From the NCBI GenBank assembly GCA_012510935.1, contig JAAZHB010000167.1:1-6752 (forward strand): 6,752 nt of DNA, read 5' to 3'. The stretch is from Clostridiales bacterium. Its GTDB lineage: Bacteria; Bacillota_A; Clostridia; Peptostreptococcales; Anaerovoracaceae. Numbering within the stretch: position 1 is the stretch's first letter; each line of letters starts with the position of its first letter. The position numbers and the translations under genes were made by a program. Below, in pieces: positions 5,692-6,752 of the stretch. The notes under the pieces were generated by a model that worked only from the letters and a program-made list of their open reading frames with translations, had not been told where the DNA came from and ran no database searches.

Positions 5692-6210
5692 CTACTTATC
5701 TTTCTTAGGGGCAAGGAACATATTCATTCTTCTGCCCTCCATCTTTGGTTGTTTCTCAATGTCACCATACTCTGAGACAAGGTCTGCAAACTTCTGCATA
5801 ACCTCATAACCTTTAGCAACAAAATCCCTCTCTCTACCACGGAATCTCAAGCTAACCTTTAACTTATCGCCTTCTTTTAGGAACTTGATAGCTGTCTTAG
5901 CTTTAACTTGTACATCGTGATCTTCAATTGAAGGACTAAGCCTAATCTCCTTAACTTCAGTAACCTTCTGGTTTTTCTTGTTCTGCTTATCCTTTTTCTG
6001 AAGCTCATAACGGTACTTGCCGTAGTCGAGAATCTTGCATACAGGCGGAGCTGCATTTGGCGAAATATTAACCAAATCTAGATCAGCTTCGTCAGCTAAA
6101 GCAAGTGCATCTTCGATGCCTACTACACCACGCATCTCACCAGTTTCATCGATGAGTCGAACACTCTTCGCTGTGATATTCTCGTTTATCTGCTGTAAAT
6201 CCTTACTAAT
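5692..6210 (-). CDS. infC: translation initiation factor IF-3, starting at ATT
   Basis: IF-3 binds the 30S subunit, prevents premature joining of 50S and checks start-codon and initiator-tRNA pairing. The 172-residue product matches the family length. The N-domain includes [18 protein letters not shown] (8-25), then [13 protein letters not shown], and [16 protein letters not shown]; a Lys-rich linker [11 protein letters not shown] leads to the C-domain with [21 protein letters not shown] and the [13 protein letters not shown] end. The first in-frame ATG is at 6135, which would remove the first 25 conserved residues. The ATT at 6210-6208 restores them and stands 8 bases after GGAGG. A non-standard start codon is a known trait of infC, where IF-3 discriminates against it and so limits its own synthesis. 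First gene of the operon, behind an attenuator. Confidence 0.95.
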   Translation of the reverse strand: MSKDLQQINENITAKSVRLIDETGEMRGVVGIEDALALADEADLDLVNISPNAAPPVCKILDYGKYRYELQKKDKQNKKNQKVTEVKEIRLSPSIEDHDVQVKAKTAIKFLKEGDKLKVSLRFRGRERDFVAKGYEVMQKFADLVSEYGDIEKQPKMEGRRMNMFLAPKKDK

Positions 6211-6223
6211 TGTTCTTACCTCC
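6208..6223 (-). promoter_or_regulatory. infC ribosome binding site with ATT start codon
   Basis: GGAGG (6223-6219) is followed after 8 bases by ATT (6210-6208) in frame with IF-3. No ATG, GTG or TTG occupies this position, so the site decides the start. Autoregulation by codon discrimination is known for Escherichia coli infC; here it is inferred. Confidence 0.85.
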
Positions 6224-6330
6224 GTAAATATAAAAAAGCGGATACATGAAGTATCCGCACAAAATCATGGTTATGTGGCCATATCTACTTAATAGTGATA
6301 AGGCGAGAAGCGGATTACTTCTTCTTTGCT
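6211..6330 (-). ncRNA. L20-type leader of the infC-rpmI-rplT operon
   Basis: About 120 untranslated bases separate the expected transcript start (near 6330) from infC. The leader contains a 5' segment GAAGTAATCCGC (6321-6310), a middle hairpin region around CACATAA/TTTTGTG, and a terminator just before the ribosome binding site. The 5' segment can pair with the 5' arm and loop of the terminator (GCGGATACTTC, 6258-6248) in 11 base pairs with one bulged A, forming an antiterminator. In Bacillus subtilis L20 controls this operon by premature termination in its leader; assignment to that family is by position and architecture, without a covariance search. Confidence 0.8.
6232..6258 (-). terminator. 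attenuator terminator in the infC leader
   Basis: GCGGATAC (6258-6251) and GTATCCGC (6245-6238) form a perfect 8-bp stem with the loop TTCAT, directly followed by six T (6237-6232). It ends 8 bases before the infC ribosome binding site, so it must be bypassed for expression. It competes with the antiterminator pairing from 6321-6310. Confidence 0.88.
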
Positions 6331-6335
6331 CATAT

Positions 6336-6364
6336 ATTATACATATTGACACAACCTCTGTCAA
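6336..6364 (-). promoter_or_regulatory. consensus sigma-A promoter of the infC operon
   Basis: TTGACA (6364-6359) and TATAAT (6341-6336) are both perfect and separated by exactly 17 bases on the minus strand. It lies directly behind the hydrolase stop codon. Start of transcription is expected near 6329-6330. The extreme strength fits a ribosomal protein operon limited afterwards by attenuation. Confidence 0.92.
6346..6364. promoter_or_regulatory. inverted repeat covering the infC -35 box
   Basis: TTGACA and TGTCAA (arms 6346-6351 and 6359-6364) form a perfect inverted repeat with a 7-base centre. One arm is the -35 box itself, the other lies in the promoter spacer. This could be an operator for a repressor or a chance match; no known regulator is recognised. 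Confidence 0.35.
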
Positions 6365-6368
6365 GCAC

Positions 6369-6752
6369 TTAATTCACAAAATGCAAGTCCAGTTTGCAAT
6401 CAAGAAATACTAGTGTGGCTGCAATCGCACCATTGCGATATGTACTCTTATTAAAGATATGTCCTGCATTTGGAATTGGTTTTAATTCAACATCTGCCCC
6501 ACCTTTAATATATGCAGCTTGAGCAAGTCTAGACCACTTAAGGTCAACAAGTTCATCAGCATCTCCATGAATTATTAAAACTTTTCCCTGATAGCCCCCT
6601 ATAACGGAAAAAGGCTCCATATACATCGCATCAAGAGCATATTTTCTTCCAATGGTAATATTATCAAGAAATATTTCTTTAGGTATATTGTTAGGATTAA
6701 ACTCCGCATCAAGGACCTGTCCTCTTTGAACATCATTAACAAGAGAAAAAGC
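6369..6752 (-). CDS. alpha/beta hydrolase, esterase-like (5' end outside the window)
   Basis: The frame is open from the right edge to the stop, giving 127 residues; the first ATG in the frame (6626) is internal, because coding continues upstream (GQVLDAEFNPNNIPKEIF, then TIGRKYALDAM). The C-terminal part of the alpha/beta hydrolase fold is visible: strand GKVLIIHGDADELV at 56-69 with the probable catalytic Asp66, and PNAGHIF at 94-100 with the probable catalytic His98. The nucleophile Ser elbow would be upstream, outside the window. The pattern is like serine aminopeptidase S33 or cinnamoyl/feruloyl esterases of rumen clostridia; the substrate cannot be told from this piece. It ends just before the infC promoter and no terminator of its own is seen in the 5-base gap, so read-through into the infC leader is possible. 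Confidence 0.8.
   Translation of the reverse strand, partial: AFSLVNDVQRGQVLDAEFNPNNIPKEIFLDNITIGRKYALDAMYMEPFSVIGGYQGKVLIIHGDADELVDLKWSRLAQAAYIKGGADVELKPIPNAGHIFNKSTYRNGAIAATLVFLDCKLDLHFVN

Noticed and set aside
5658..5714. L35 with a 19-residue N-terminal extension
   Set aside because: The extension would overlap the end of infC and run through the AGGAGG site; L35 ends up at its normal 66 residues from the ATG at 5657.
6035..6292. Plus-strand frame of 85 codons across the infC start and leader
   Set aside because: It covers the conserved IF-3 N-terminus and the leader hairpin in antisense, and its composition does not look like a protein.

Overview
The window is AT-rich DNA of a low-GC Gram-positive bacterium. 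The gene set, the order infC-rpmI-rplT, the strong AGGAGG-type ribosome binding sites and the protein sequences suggest a clostridium, most likely of the Lachnospiraceae (Butyrivibrio/Pseudobutyrivibrio-like). That placement is inference from style and was not tested. Every gene I can support lies on the minus strand, so the window is best read from right to left. It looks mostly like core chromosome rather than an accessory island.

Right edge to 6369: the 3' part of an alpha/beta hydrolase (esterase-like) gene whose start is outside the window. Positions 6364-4811: a complete translation operon. It has a consensus sigma-A promoter (TTGACA-N17-TATAAT), an untranslated leader of about 120 nt with an intrinsic terminator and a competing antiterminator (the L20-type leader), infC starting at a rare ATT codon, rpmI, rplT, a 72-residue single-pass membrane protein of unknown function, and a strong hairpin terminator.

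Positions 4443-4810: a gene-free stretch of about 370 bases. It holds two and a half copies of a TAGGACAAAAC repeat, an intrinsic terminator pointing to the right with no visible gene before it, an operator-like pair of dyads, and a probable leftward promoter.

Positions 4442-1546: a second operon with gaps of 24-29 bases. It encodes a membrane-anchored trigger-factor-like FKBP foldase, the ribonucleotide reductase repressor NrdR, cytidylate kinase Cmk and a four-helix membrane protein of unknown function. It ends in a terminator whose loop contains the -35 box of the next promoter. Positions 1439-1: radC followed by a MinD-family ATPase cut by the left edge.

The operons connect protein synthesis (IF-3, L35, L20), extracytoplasmic folding, nucleotide supply (NrdR, Cmk) and possibly cell-division positioning (MinD-like). 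I found no clearly new multi-gene system. The points most worth a second look are the infC leader switch, the promoter nested in the radC terminator, Asn in place of a key Asp in the MinD-like ATPase, the two uncharacterised membrane proteins, and the repeat cluster with an unexplained rightward terminator.
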